64,000 bases of DNA from positions 17,809,650 through 17,873,649 of the forward strand of contig CM055100.1 in the NCBI GenBank assembly GCA_029204225.1. The letters are read 5' to 3'. Of the stretch, positions 23,081 through 33,931 are shown in pieces; within the stretch, counting starts at the first letter, position 1, and each line of letters starts with the position of its first letter. The notes beneath the pieces are model-generated. The model saw only the letters and a program-made list of their open reading frames with translations. It did not search any database and was not told the origin of the DNA. A program made the translations under genes and the position numbers. This DNA is from Diphasiastrum complanatum (taxonomy: Eukaryota; Streptophyta; Lycopodiopsida; Lycopodiales; Lycopodiaceae).

Positions 23081-23430
23081 TGTATGCGAGGAAAGTGATG
23101 GCTCACACGTCTGAATCCTGCGAATTGCATGGCAACATATGGTCGAATTCTCTGATAGTCATGTAAGTGCAAGTCATCATCCTACACAATACAACTGCAA
23201 CAATAGTCAAGAATAATAAAATATTCTTCCAATCGTGAAGATCGCCAAAATAAATACATGGTAAGGGTGCATGCAATTATGTTTTTTAGCAATACAAAGT
23301 GCTTTGCAAATCAGAACTCACCGAAGAACTAACTTTGGGTTGCACAAATAATGAGTCTTTTTAAATCTATCCATGCATGCGAATGTGTGATATAGTAAAG
23401 TGTTGCTCTCGTTGCAGTGCATACTTACAT
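23081..23430. other. No gene seen; probably CACTA-derived flank
   Basis: No coding similarity between the transposase relic and the LTR that follows. Confidence 0.4.
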
Positions 23431-23435
23431 TATGT

Positions 23436-24365
23436 AGAACAACTGATCAGACAAAACTTGACTCTACTAACAAAGCGCGCAGGTTACTTGACAAAGGATG
23501 AGAAAACGCGAATTCGAAACATTTTTATTCATGATCAACCTCGAAGGATTTGCAAAATTTGTCTTGTAGTCAACTCAAAAGATTCGCGAAACAGTTTCTT
23601 GTAGAAGCTCGTGGCTTTCTTGTTGAAGCTCAAAAGATTCACGAACAAAATCTTGTCGCAAATAGTCTGTTTCTTGTTCAAACCTCAGATGTCACGAAAT
23701 TGTCGCGAACAATTCACGAAATCTTCTGGACTCCTCTCCAAGCTCATCTATCGTGAACAGTTCGAGAAATATTCTGATTCTTCTTCAAGCTCAAGAATTG
23801 TCATCTGTCACGAAAAATTCGCGAAAGATGAAAATGTCACGAAGAGACTAGTGTCGCGAATAATTTGCGAAACACGAAGCTGAGACGAAGAGATAGACTG
23901 TCGCGAATAATTCGTGAACAGAAATTGATCGACCTTGGAATATTTGAATATCAACCCTCGTAAACGGTTAGATGTCTATTATTACAGCATTGAAAGGCCA
24001 AAAGACCTATAAATAAAAGGCCAAAAGACCTGTCTTGTAGCAATACAAATACATGTGCACTACTTGTTGTAACTCACTAAATCAGAGACACAACAACGAA
24101 ATAAGACAACAAGAGATGTATATTGATGAATCAGATTCAGAGTTATAAAAATTTGTTTTTGATCAATAATTTCTTACTGTCTAGATTGTGTTAAGTTGTC
24201 TCTTACTTCCACATATTATTTTGGCACGCATATTCAATCCAGACAAACACTGTTCTATTAGTACATAGATCAGATACAGTCCCGATTGAAGACATTGCTA
24301 TTAGCTTGATTTATTCAAACTTTCATCGTGTTCTCTGTGGAAGAATAATTACTATTTTTACTACA
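23436..24365 (+). mobile_element. Copia 5' LTR rich in tcgcgaa motifs
   Basis: The end ...actatttttactaca is fixed by the primer-binding sites that follow. The start is an estimate. The body has at least ten variants of 'ttcgcgaa/attcgtga' between 23500 and 23920, a CpG-rich motif shared with the LTRs at 4.6, 30.2 and 59 kb. It ends in the usual 'ctctgtggaagaat' region before a run of primer sites. Confidence 0.7.
23993..24032 (+). promoter_or_regulatory. LTR TATA box between two direct repeats
   Basis: tataaata at 24008-24015 is flanked on both sides by the repeat aaaggccaaaagacct. Position about 350 bp before the LTR end suits the U3/R promoter. The flanking duplication may double a factor-binding site; that is inference. 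Confidence 0.55.
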
Positions 24366-24500
24366 GTGGTATTAGAGCATATAGAATTAAATTTACAGAA
24401 TTAAATTTGCTACAGTGGTATCAGAGCATATGGAATTAAATCTACTATAGTGGTATCAGAGCATACAAAATTAAAACTAATACAGTGATATCAGAACAAA
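24366..24500 (+). promoter_or_regulatory. Array of four primer-binding-site-like repeats
   Basis: tggtattagagc at 24367, tggtatcagagc at 24416 and at 24451, and tgatatcagaac at 24486. The last three are spaced exactly 35 bp and share the rest of the unit (atatggaattaaatctacta-like). The first spacing is 49 bp, explained by an extra 14-bp copy of agaattaaatttac. The two middle sites are perfect matches to the initiator-Met primer complement. Confidence 0.9.
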
Positions 24501-24576
24501 TCAAATCATCCCTCTCAACATTTTTCATACATCCATCAGCAAGCCGCTATTTAGAGGTTATTCAGAAAATTAGAAG

Positions 24577-24654
24577 ATGTCATCGATCATCAATATTCAA
24601 GCTAAGATCACTAAGAAATGCCTTGTAGGAGAGAAAAAAATAACTATAAAGTAA
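24577..24654 (+). pseudogene. Start of copia gag, truncated
   Basis: The ATG opens MSSIINIQAKITKK and reaches a TAA after 25 codons. Position 80 bp after the primer sites and similarity in layout to the gag start at 60171 (MATTIQTRVAINLDG) suggest a gag N-terminus. Everything downstream of about 24650 is lost. Confidence 0.5.
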
Positions 24655-24859
24655 TTAAAATATCATTTTCTAATTTCTTTACACATCTCCCCGCACTATT
24701 TTTCATGTAAATGAATAAACCTTAGTTTAGTCACATCAAACTTCACTGGTGCTTAACCACAGTTAAAGTATAATTTCAAAATGCTGAAATATTCTCTCCC
24801 AATAGTTGGGAACGCTCAAAATTTTGAATTAGGGATGACATTTTAGAAACAAAGCCTAT

Positions 24860-24930
24860 GCCATCTCTATCTCCAGGGTCAAGCAAGTGCTTTTAGCGCC
24901 ATCTCTATCTCTAGGATCGAACAAGTGTTT
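24860..24930. repeat. 38-bp direct tandem repeat, two copies
   Basis: gccatctctatctccagggt with caagcaagtgctttt is repeated once with a few changes (copies at 24860 and 24898). Confidence 0.8.
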
Positions 24931-25085
24931 ACCATCTCCAGCTTTGTTATTGTCATTGTGTTGTTTGTTACTATACTACTGTACTGATGACAAAGTGGAC
25001 CTGTCACCAGAATATGCTCCGCTTAGGACAAGAAGCTTGTATGGAATATTTTCTGTTTTACCTAATAGTTTGTCGTCTTTTTTTT

Positions 25086-26860
25086 TTAAATTTTAACGTG
25101 GCCTTTATGTAAGCCTGCTTTAGACAGCACAACCTCTAATATGGAAATAGCTTCCTTCGTAGATGCCTCTGGCTCGGAATTCCATGCAAACAAGATGTAA
25201 AGATATATTATTTTTTCTATTATATGCACCTCTGCATGCAATGTACAGATATGAACATTCTGAAAAGGAATCAGTAGTACGGATTTCCAATTAGGATCTT
25301 CTCGATCTCTTGATATTCCTGTACTCCTTGCCACCATAAAAAATCACATGGAGGGAGTTCCACTCAATATTCCTGGAATTGGCACTTTCAACATAGAATG
25401 GCATTTAGCAGGAGATTCGAAGACATTAAAATGTTGTATCCCATGGCGCTAACTCTAAACACTATCCATGAGAGAATGTCATGGTCTTCTTGCATCACCT
25501 ATAAGAGAAAACAAAAACATGATTTAGCCTCATAATATTAAGATAGAGAAGATTTCCCAAATGAAATCCATATTAAAATGATTATCCCTATTGATTATGC
25601 GAAGGAACTACTATACTTGAAATGCCGCCAACCACCAGATATCATTTTCTGATTGAACATTGAAGTTGAGGCCTTCTGAGTCTTCTGAATTCAAAAGTGC
25701 TCCATTCATGATCGTAAGACTGACTCTCTCCATTTTTTGTCCTTTTATAATTTCAGACTCATCTAACTTGAGAACAACTATCAACTTTTTATTGACATTC
25801 ACATTTGTAATACCATAAAAATTTATGATGAATGTTAGTAGCTGATTAATATTAATAAATAAGATGTTGGAATTATGCTAGACATTCTCCTTTCAAGCAA
25901 TACACTTCATTGATATGAGATGGATTACCAACTATTGTCTGCATACCTTGGTTTGACATATCTTGTTTTCTTTAAGATGAAATGGTCATGGGATTGGAAA
26001 CATTTTAATACTTACATGTGCAAATGCCTCATGTATCATCTTAAACATTGTTGCATATGCTTCTCTACTGATGCTAAAAAAATCACATGTCCCCTGAACC
26101 AATGTAGTGTCTAATATTTTTCCAACTTCATTCATAATGCTATCAGTAACTGAAACCTTAATCTTTTTCATTTTGTTATTGTTTAACATTGATTTCATAG
26201 ATTTAGAAGTCAAGATAGAACTTCGTGAGTTTCCAATGGAAATCTCATCGGCCAAATGATCTTCAACAACCAATGTTGATCTGCATTGCAAACATAATAT
26301 TCATGAAAATGTCAGTAGAAATTAGGACACTCATAGTATTCACAATAGCATAATAAGCAAATCAACAAAAAGTTGAAATTAATAAATAACAAAACTAGTG
26401 ATTATGAATGAATCAAAATGTTCAAACAATATTCAATACCAAATAGGCTATAACTTACTTGAATGCAAAGATTCATCTTTTTCTATAACCTCCTTTTGAT
26501 GATAGATCACATATATCCTTGGTTACCAGTATTTTCCTCTTGTTGCTTCGGACCTTTCTGTTGAGCACATCCATATCTTTGACAAGAGACAAATATGAGA
26601 TACACATGGATTGAAATGCAGTTTTTATCTCATCATTACTAGTTGTAAAATGATGCAAAGAAGATTTCAACCTTTGGATCTCCTTCTTGAACATCTCATT
26701 TTCTGCCAAACAACTTTTCAACTTTGTGATCCAAATAATGTATTCTTTGCATTGAATGTGCATTCCCATAGAGCATCAAATTCTCACCGTAACCCAAAAG
26801 GCCATTTTTGCCATGACACATATAGATTATTAATTGACTCACCGAATGAAAATCTGGATG
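25086..26860 (-). pseudogene. Multi-exon gene relic of unknown function with clear splice sites
   Basis: The minus strand shows exon-like blocks with GT-AG borders. Block 1, about 26860-26459, is coiled-coil-like (LAENEMFKKEIQRLKSSLHH) and ends at GTAAGT. Block 2, 26280-26016, lies between CAG and GTAAGT. Block 3, 25841-25617 (LIVVLKLDESEIIKGQ), is flanked by CAG and GTATAG and is in phase with block 2. Block 4 starts at 25498 after a strong acceptor (tttttgttttctcttatag) and, over two frameshifts, runs to a conserved-looking end, PNWKSVLLIPFQNVHICTLH, then 'AEVHIIEKIIYLYI' and a final ...GLHKGHVKI at about 25090. Block 1 has an in-frame TGA just before its donor. I do not recognise the family. 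Copia sequence abuts it near 27000. Confidence 0.55.
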
Positions 26861-27000
26861 TTGCAATGAACATGGATCAATAGGATATAATGTTCTTGAT
26901 GACCATAAATCTATATGCTTTAGCTTTTCCTCCCTGTATCGGATTATATCAGAAGTTGACAATTGGATGCATTGGAGGATCCAAAGCTTGATATGAATTT

Positions 27001-28205
27001 TTAGATCATGGGCCACTGCATATCAATTCCATACTTCTGTGAAAATCCTTTAGCAACTAACCTTGTCTTGTATCTGATGTTTTCTCCATCAAGACCTATT
27101 TTGATCTTGTAGATCCACTTGCACTTGACTGGTTTTCTGCCATCAAGTATTGGTGCAAGTGTCCATACATTGTTCTTATACATGGATGACATTTCGTCCT
27201 CCATTGCTAGAATCCAACGATCTTTATCTGGTCCATCAACAACTTCCTCGAATGTTTGAGGTTCATCAAAGAAACCACAAAATTCGATGACTGTATTATA
27301 AACATCCTGACCATACCTTTCTGGTCGTTTTTGTTGTCTATCAGATCTTCTGACAGATGGTTTCGAGTTCGATTTTGCAGGTTTTGAGTTTGATTCTGAT
27401 TCGAGCTTTTCTGCTGGAATTCGAACTGGCGGTTCGAGCTTGTCAGGCACTCGATCTTGACCTCAATCTGAATTTGGTGATTTTTTTTCATCTTCTGCTT
27501 GTTTTTCTTCTGTTGTCGTTGGTAGTTGATAATAATTTTTGAAAATTTCATAGCCGATTAGATCATTGTCTGCTATGTATTTTTTCTCATCAAATCTAAC
27601 ATCTCGCACAACTTTTCTCTTGTCAGTTTTGGGTATATAAACATGATAATATGACAAATGTAACTCGAATCCTACCAGAAAACCTTGTTCTGTCTTTTCA
27701 TCGAGTTTCTTTTTCAGCTTACCTGTTATGCCTACGCATCCAAATGTCCAAACATGTGCAAGATTTGGCTTTGATTTCCACCATATATCATGAGGAGTTT
27801 TATCTGGTATTCGAGATTTCAGAATACAATTTTGAAAATACTTTGATGTAGCCACTGCTTCTACCTACAATTGTTTTGGTGCCTTTGCATGAGCCATCAT
27901 ATACCATGCCTTCCATCAGTGTACGATTCCTTCGTTCAGCCATTCCATTGTGCTAAGGTGTGTGAGATGCAATCTTCGTGTGCATAATACCTCAATCAGT
28001 ACAATAAGCTTGGAATTTGTTGGAAATGTACTCACCTCCACAATCTGTGCAAATTTGCTTCATTTTATTGCATGTCTGCTTCTCAGCCCAATTCGTATAC
28101 TCAACAAATTTCTTGAAAGCTTCGAATTTAGTATGTATAAAGTATACTACAGTGAACTTGTTGAAGTCATCAATAATGATTCCTTCATGTGGGATCTCCA
28201 CAATT
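27001..28205 (-). pseudogene. Ty1/copia integrase to RT-start relic
   Basis: The minus strand, from about 28200, gives DDFNKFTVVYFIHTKFEAF and ICTDCGGEY, then a frameshifted 'HNG.AERRNRTLMEG' region near 27940. Next, in frame 27855-27463, come GCVGITGKLKKKLDEKTEQG, FLVGFE and VVRDVRFDE. The frame 27450-27001 has a charged linker, WILAMEDEMSSMYKNNVWTL, KPVKCKWIYKIK and RLVAKGFSQKYGID. It is cut within RT at about 27015 and within the integrase core at about 28200. Three or more frame breaks. Confidence 0.9.
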
Positions 28206-28651
28206 CAAGTGCAAAATTCATGGTTATCGTCATCTCATTTGGATTGAATGACAAAGCAACTATCAAACAACATGAAAAAATCTTTAGACCAGCACAACTA
28301 GATGCAATGCTAAAAGATGATCCTAAAGGAATTGGATAGATCATCCAATTTGTTATGATGTCAAGGAAGCGGACAAAAGATGACATTGCGGTGATGCACT
28401 CTATCCATTCCATATAGATTGTTTGCCAACAAGCAATATGGTGCTTCTTCGACCATCATTTTTCTTTCATGGGAACAAGAATTACAATCTGAAGCTAGCA
28501 AATCGGGATTTAATCTGAAAACTTTAAATTTGTAATGAGGCAATAATTTCTTGGATGACACATTCTCAATCATGACCACTTAACCAAGGCGATCAAGCTG
28601 ATCAAACAAGTGTCTTCATTTTTTAGGACAAAAATGTTTAAGTAGGGGGAG
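28206..28651 (+). other. 3' non-coding end of an LTR element, ending in a polypurine tract
   Basis: No protein match is certain. The sequence ends in agtaggggga g at 28641-28651 directly before TGTCATG, as in Ty3/gypsy elements whose LTR follows a 'GGGGGAGTGTCA' border. Confidence 0.45.
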
Positions 28652-29181
28652 TGTCATGTACTATTAGTACATCCATGCTTATACATCCAAGATAATATCC
28701 AATGTAAGCTTTGTAGGCCCAAAAGGAGCTATTAGCCTTAAGAACAAGGTGGTTCCCTCTTTAGGCCCTCCAAAGTAATAAATAAGTATAATAGGCCAAT
28801 AAGGGCCCAATGTAGTTTAAATAGTACTTAACAAGGGCTAACTATCACTCAAGATAGTTAAGTTAAGTTAAGTGAGAGCATTGTCTATAACTAGGCAAGA
28901 GACATCAATTTGGAAATCTTTTGGCTCATTTGCAAGTGAGAGCTTATTGCTTCCTTGTGAATGTGAGCCATAGGGATCTCCATTGCTAGGTCTCATGTGC
29001 CCTATCCACATGAATCAATTCTCATGTTCATTATTTGTACAATTCTTTCCATTACTAATGTGATTCTATGATGATCTCATTGTTTCTAGCTTTCTATGGA
29101 CATGCTCTCATGATTGTCTTGTTCTTTTCTTGCTTCTAGATTTACTTCATTGTTATTTTTATTAGTTTAGAATTTGGCACA
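28652..29181 (+). mobile_element. LTR, probably Ty3/gypsy type (530 bp)
   Basis: It starts TGTCATGTACTATT after a polypurine tract and ends ...aatttggcaca before copia coding sequence, giving TG...CA borders. It contains aagttaagttaagttaag near 28855-28875. No second copy was seen in the window, so the ends rest on the motifs only. Confidence 0.5.
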
Positions 29182-29771
29182 TGACAAGGATGAACCACAA
29201 AATCTAGGACTGTCAAATCTTGAAGTTTAACAAGAAGAAGAAGAAGCAGCGAGATCAGCAAGCCCATGCAGTCAACACGAAGCAAAGTGTCACAGACAAC
29301 AAAGAGCATGAAGCCTTCATGGTGAACCATCACCATGTTGAAGAATCAGAGGGATGGTTCCTCGATTCTAGAGCAACACATCACATGACAAGCCATCAAG
29401 ATGGTTCATCGATTATTTGGCCTACAACACCAAGAAGTTTGTTCACCTTAGAGACAACAGCTCACACAAAATTAAAGGTGAAGGTACTATCAGACTGAAT
29501 TTTCAGAATGGAATGTCGAAACTGATAACGACAAATATTTTGTCGGTCAGTCAAATTACAAATTTAGGATATGGTAGAGTTTTAGACAGATTCCTATCGA
29601 ATTCTTGATAAGAGCAGGAGTTCTTGCACTCAAAAAGAGACAAGGATATCTCTATAGGCTTAGTCATTGTAATTCTGTAACTGATCGTGCTTTAAGCAGT
29701 TCAACATCCATCAATAAAGAATTGACTTGACATTATAGACTTGGTCACCTTAATCATGTATTGATAGGTAA
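29182..29771 (+). pseudogene. Copia gag tail, protease and pre-integrase relic (5' part of a split element)
   Basis: The plus strand: lysine-rich gag tail (KFNKKKKKQRDQ), then the protease site WFLDSRATHHMT at about 29357-29392, where the invariant Gly after Asp-Ser is Arg. Next are 'NGMSKLITTNILSVSQ' and a pre-integrase segment with HYRLGHLNHVLI. The frame breaks at the solo LTR inserted at 29772 and resumes at 30569. It lacks the gag N-terminus and 5' LTR. Confidence 0.85.
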
Positions 29772-30568
29772 TGTTGGGAATCGTGCGTTGCTCCAATACC
29801 ACTGATGAGAATCGTGAGAAAAAAATTCACGAAACATTCGTGACTCTCTTTCAAGATTCGGATGGAGTTCAGATGCGTTCGCTGGGCACTGCGAGCTGAA
29901 ACACTCCTACAATCCTCTAGAGAGTAGTTAGTTACTACTGATCTACGTTCATAAAATTAATATAGCATCCGACTTAATTTCAACCAAGGTGCGGAACTCA
30001 AAGGGAACAAGAAAACTCAGACATGAAAATAAACATCATAAGCATTCAACATCCAAGATCAGACACAACTAGAAAATAATCTAAATTGATTTTCTCTGAT
30101 TTCTTCAGGGCACTGCATGCGAATCCATGCAGTGCGTTGGCATGAGAGAAGCACGATTCTCTCACGAGTAGTAGTCTCGCTTCACTAGCAGACAATTGGA
30201 TCTTCTGATCCTAGATAGAATTATCTTCTCGCACCAGATCTCTATACTTCTAGGTACTTGCATGATCTCTGGTGGTACTCCTTGGAGCGCGAGGACAGAA
30301 CGAGTTTCATTTCCACCATTGGTTTCGCTTACCTCGTCTGCCTTTCTCTCTTGCTGGACCGCGAAGAAATCTCGTTCGTGGATCCTTCGTGTTCGTGAAC
30401 CGTTTGTGTTCGAGAACCATTTGTCTTCGTCTTTGTTGACTTTTGTGTTCACGAAACTTTTTCGTGTTTCGTGTCTCCAGATGTTCGAGTTCGCGAACAT
30501 CTTTGTCAGGTGAAGGGCTGAAAGCTAGCAAGGCTTCGTAATCAGAAACACTTTGTTTCTTCAGGTAA
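29767..30568 (-). mobile_element. Solo LTR, family A, with 5-bp target-site duplication GGTAA
   Basis: The LTR spans 29772-30563 (792 bp), TG...CA on either strand; ggtaa flanks it at 29767-29771 and 30564-30568. The minus-strand sense follows from its match to the LTR at 4565-5607, which begins TGAAGAAACAAA after a polypurine tract. It interrupts a plus-strand copia between the pre-integrase motif and the 'C..C' zinc residues. It contains tggtattggagc 25 bp from its own 3' end, a primer-site-like sequence within the LTR. Solo LTRs arise by LTR-LTR recombination. Confidence 0.92.
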
Positions 30569-32639
30569 CATGTCTAGACATTCTTCAGTTTGATATTTAG
30601 ACTATAAAATTTTTGACCTTCTTGTCTGCCAAAGTTGTATCATAGGAAAGCAGGCAAGAAGGCCATTTAAGTCGAATCAAGAACACATATCCAAAGATTT
30701 GCTAGAGATTGTACATACAAATATATATGTGGCCCAATGCAAACACCATCATTGCTTGGTGCAAAAATCTGTATTACTTTCATAGACGACTATTCTAAAA
30801 GAACTGTTGTATATTTTCTAAAGCACAAATATGAAGCTTTCGAATTCTTCAAGAAGTACATGGAAACTATTGAGTTGTAGACATGCAAGAAGATTAAGGT
30901 AGTAAGGAGCGACAATGGCAATGAAACGATCGAGCAATAGTTCGTTGCTTCCTATTCTCCACAGTCAAATGGACTGGAAGAAAGGAAGAATGGGACTTTA
31001 GTCGGGTATGCCAAATGCATGATAACTCATGCTTTGTTGTCCAAATCGTTCTGGCAATATGTTGTTTCGATAGCAACTCACATGCATAATCGATGTATAA
31101 CTAAAGGCCTCCTTGACAGTCAAGCCCCTCATGAAATCTAGACAGGATCCAAGTCTTCATTGAAGCACTTGAGAGTATTTAGATGCACTACCTATGATCA
31201 TGTCCTGAAGGACAACGAAAAGAAACTACATGAGAGCATTCGTTCAGAACTATTTTTGTTGGCTATTGTGTTTCTGATGGAATGTATAGAGTTTACAATA
31301 TAGAAACCTATAAAGTTTTTACTAACAGAGATGTGACCTTTATAGAAGCACACATCTATTTGACTGCTTTTTTTGTATGTTGCTATAACGAATCTTGAGG
31401 TACACCAGATGGATGTACAAATAGCATTCCTCAATAAAGTTACCGAGGAGGATATCTATATGATTCAACTAAAAGGCTCCATCCTCAATGGTTAAGAAGA
31501 TCATGTATGCAAACTCCAGAAAGCTTTGTACGGTCTGAAGCAATCATCCAGGGCGTGGTTCCATCAAAGCAACACATTCTTAATCGATCATGGATTTGAA
31601 CCAACTTTGTAGACTATAATGTATATTTCAAAGCTATAGATCAAGTCTTTGTCATCGTCACACTCTACATGGATGATACGTTGTTGTTCAGCAACAATAT
31701 CAGACTGACAAAGAATACTAAGAGGATGCTATCCCAAGAATTTGAGATGACAGACCTTGGAGAGGTGCACTACTATCTCAGTATTCGAATCCACAGTGAC
31801 ATAAATAAAAGACTTCTCTACATCACCCAAAAAATGTACTTCCGTAATTTGTTGGCGAAATTCAATTTTATGAATTGCAAGTTTGTACAAAATAATCCCA
31901 TGGATCTAAGTCTTTAATTATCCAAGGAACAATGCCCTCAGACCAATGAGGAGAAGGATGAAGTGAAGGGAAATCGGTTACCTATGCAAAGGAATTTGTG
32001 ATATGCAACTTGAATCTTTGATGTATGCAATGATCTCAACTAGGGCCAGATCATGCATATGCCATCAGTTCCTTGAGTCGGTACATACCAACCCTGGTAT
32101 GATCCATTGGGAAGCTCTTTTCAGAGTAATCAGATATGTATGAGCTACTATTGACCACTACATCTGCTATGGTGATGTCGATTCATCTGACATCCATACA
32201 CTTCATGGATATACAAATGCAAATTGGGCATGCAATATCAACACTAGAAGATCAACTTCTGCATTTGTCTTCCTGTTCAAGGAACAGTAAAAAATAGACC
32301 TCCATTGCAATGTCATCCACTGAATCCGATTACATTGTAGTCTTTCAAGTTGTGAAAGAGACAATTTGATCGAGAAACTTATTATCTGATATTGGTCTCA
32401 GACAGTTTGCTCCAACAATAATACAATGTGACAATCAGAGTGATATCGCATTATTGATCGATCCTAGATTTCATTCTAGGAGCAACCACATCAAAATTAA
32501 GTATCACTACATCAGGAGCAAGATATTCAACAAGGAGGTACGTCTGAGATTTTGCAAAATCCAGTACATGGCAGCGAAAATGTTAAATATTGAATATCAA
32601 CATAAATATGGCATGATATACTCGAAAATGAAGATATGA
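30569..32639 (+). pseudogene. Copia integrase, RT and RNase H relic (3' part of the split element)
   Basis: The plus strand resumes with VCQSCIIGKQARRPF (zinc cysteines), ICITFIDDYSKRTVVYFLKH, VVRSDNGNE and YSPQSNGLEERKNGTLVGYA, giving the integrase core acids. LRVFRCTTYDHV follows. The RT has [37 protein letters not shown] (about 31669) and DLGEVHYYLSIRI. The RNase H gives NANWACNINTRRSTSAFVF, CDNQSDIALLID, FHSRSNHIKIKYHYI and ends at 32639. At least six stops or shifts. It is the continuation of 29182-29771. Confidence 0.92.
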
Positions 32640-33815
32640 GCTGGTTAAGTATAAATCATGAAGAGGCCTAAGTCATTTTTCGGGAATATATCTCCTAAGT
32701 ACTTGCCTTGTAATTAAGGGCAAGACCTTTAAAAGGAAAAGACATTATTTTGGATAACCTTTACTAGGTCGTCCATACAAAATGACTAGATACGAAAAGA
32801 CGTGATAAACTAGAGTAACTTTAACTCATAATTAAGTATACCTCCTATGGTATAGTTGAACATATTTTCAGTCTAATTGTTAGCTAGATTCTTTCGCGGG
32901 AGCGACACACCTGTTGTTTTAGAGGTATGTTTGTTCATCCCGTAGAACATATATTGATCTCACACTTCAGTCTTGATCATCGAGAGAGAAGAGTTTATGC
33001 TTATGCAAGAGATTAAAGAAGTGAATAGATTTCTGTGAGTTATTCTCTCTTATCTCTGTTCTCCACACTGTTGAGTGTGGGTGATCTTGAGTCTGCTAAC
33101 AATCTCTAATACATTTCATGAATTACTCTCTGATCAAACAGTCGCTCTAGTACATTACAGTCGCTTGCTGTGTTTCCGTAAAGCATGCTCTAAAGAACTG
33201 TCTTAAAACCATCTTATTCGTCTGTCGCAAATACTTTCTTTTCGGCACTTGAATAACGACTATCTTTGGTACAGTCTAGCACGATCATTGAATAAAGTTG
33301 TATGTATACACATGAGATGACAGTCCCTATCTGAAGAATTGAGTCTTTGATCTGTTTTCCTGATTGGCATTGACATAAGTTTCTAACATGTTCTAAAACT
33401 CTTCGTGTTCTTTAACCATTAAGTTGGGCTTTAGTTGTTGAGGACTTCTGTCTAGAAACAAATAGTTCGCAAACACAAATAATTAATTGTCTGCACAGTT
33501 GCAAATACATCAAACAATTCTCGATTCTCTATTGACACCTTAATCAGCCAGAGTGTAGTACTGTTGTACTACTCTGATAACATCTCATCTATAGAACGCG
33601 CTTTCTTCAATTTGATAGAGGCCAGACTGTTGTTTTGAATTTATTAACATTACCCATCCCAAACATAAGTAATTCCTGGTTACTTTTTAATGTCTATCGA
33701 CAACCAGAATAACACTCGAACCCTCTTGCCATAATTGTACCAAAAACATAACTTTCTTACGCTGTCCTCTGTGGGACCGACGTTATTTACTATAAAATCT
33801 ATATTAACACTATTG
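32640..33815 (+). mobile_element. Probable 3' LTR region of the split copia
   Basis: It follows the pol stop and precedes a different copia RNase H scrap. It holds LTR-like text (cgcgggagcgacacacctg) and a strong hairpin ccacact-gttg-agtgtgg at 33062-33079, a possible 3'-end signal. It closes with ctatattaacactattggtat, reminiscent of an LTR end plus the first bases of a primer site. No second copy is available to set borders. Confidence 0.35.
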
Positions 33816-33931
33816 GTATAGTACAACAGCAGCTGACATATTCATGAAAGGATTGAATCAGGAAGCACATAATAATTCTATGCTATCTTGAATTTGCAAA
33901 TCAAGGCATTCAAAATTCAGATTAAGGGGGT
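33816..33931 (+). pseudogene. Copia RNase H C-terminal scrap and polypurine tract
   Basis: The plus strand reads TAADIFMKGLNQEAHNN, the '.ADIFTK.L' end of copia RNase H, and then a purine-rich ttaaggggg at 33924-33931. It belongs to a second copia, since the split element already has its own C-terminus at 32639. Confidence 0.7.

Noticed and set aside
24366-24500. CRISPR-like array of short spaced repeats
   Set aside because: Units are contiguous 35-bp tandem copies of a retroelement primer site, with no variable spacers; eukaryotic context.
30162-30531. Open frames of about 75-110 codons on both strands
   Set aside because: They lie inside the solo LTR, which is non-coding and CpG-rich.
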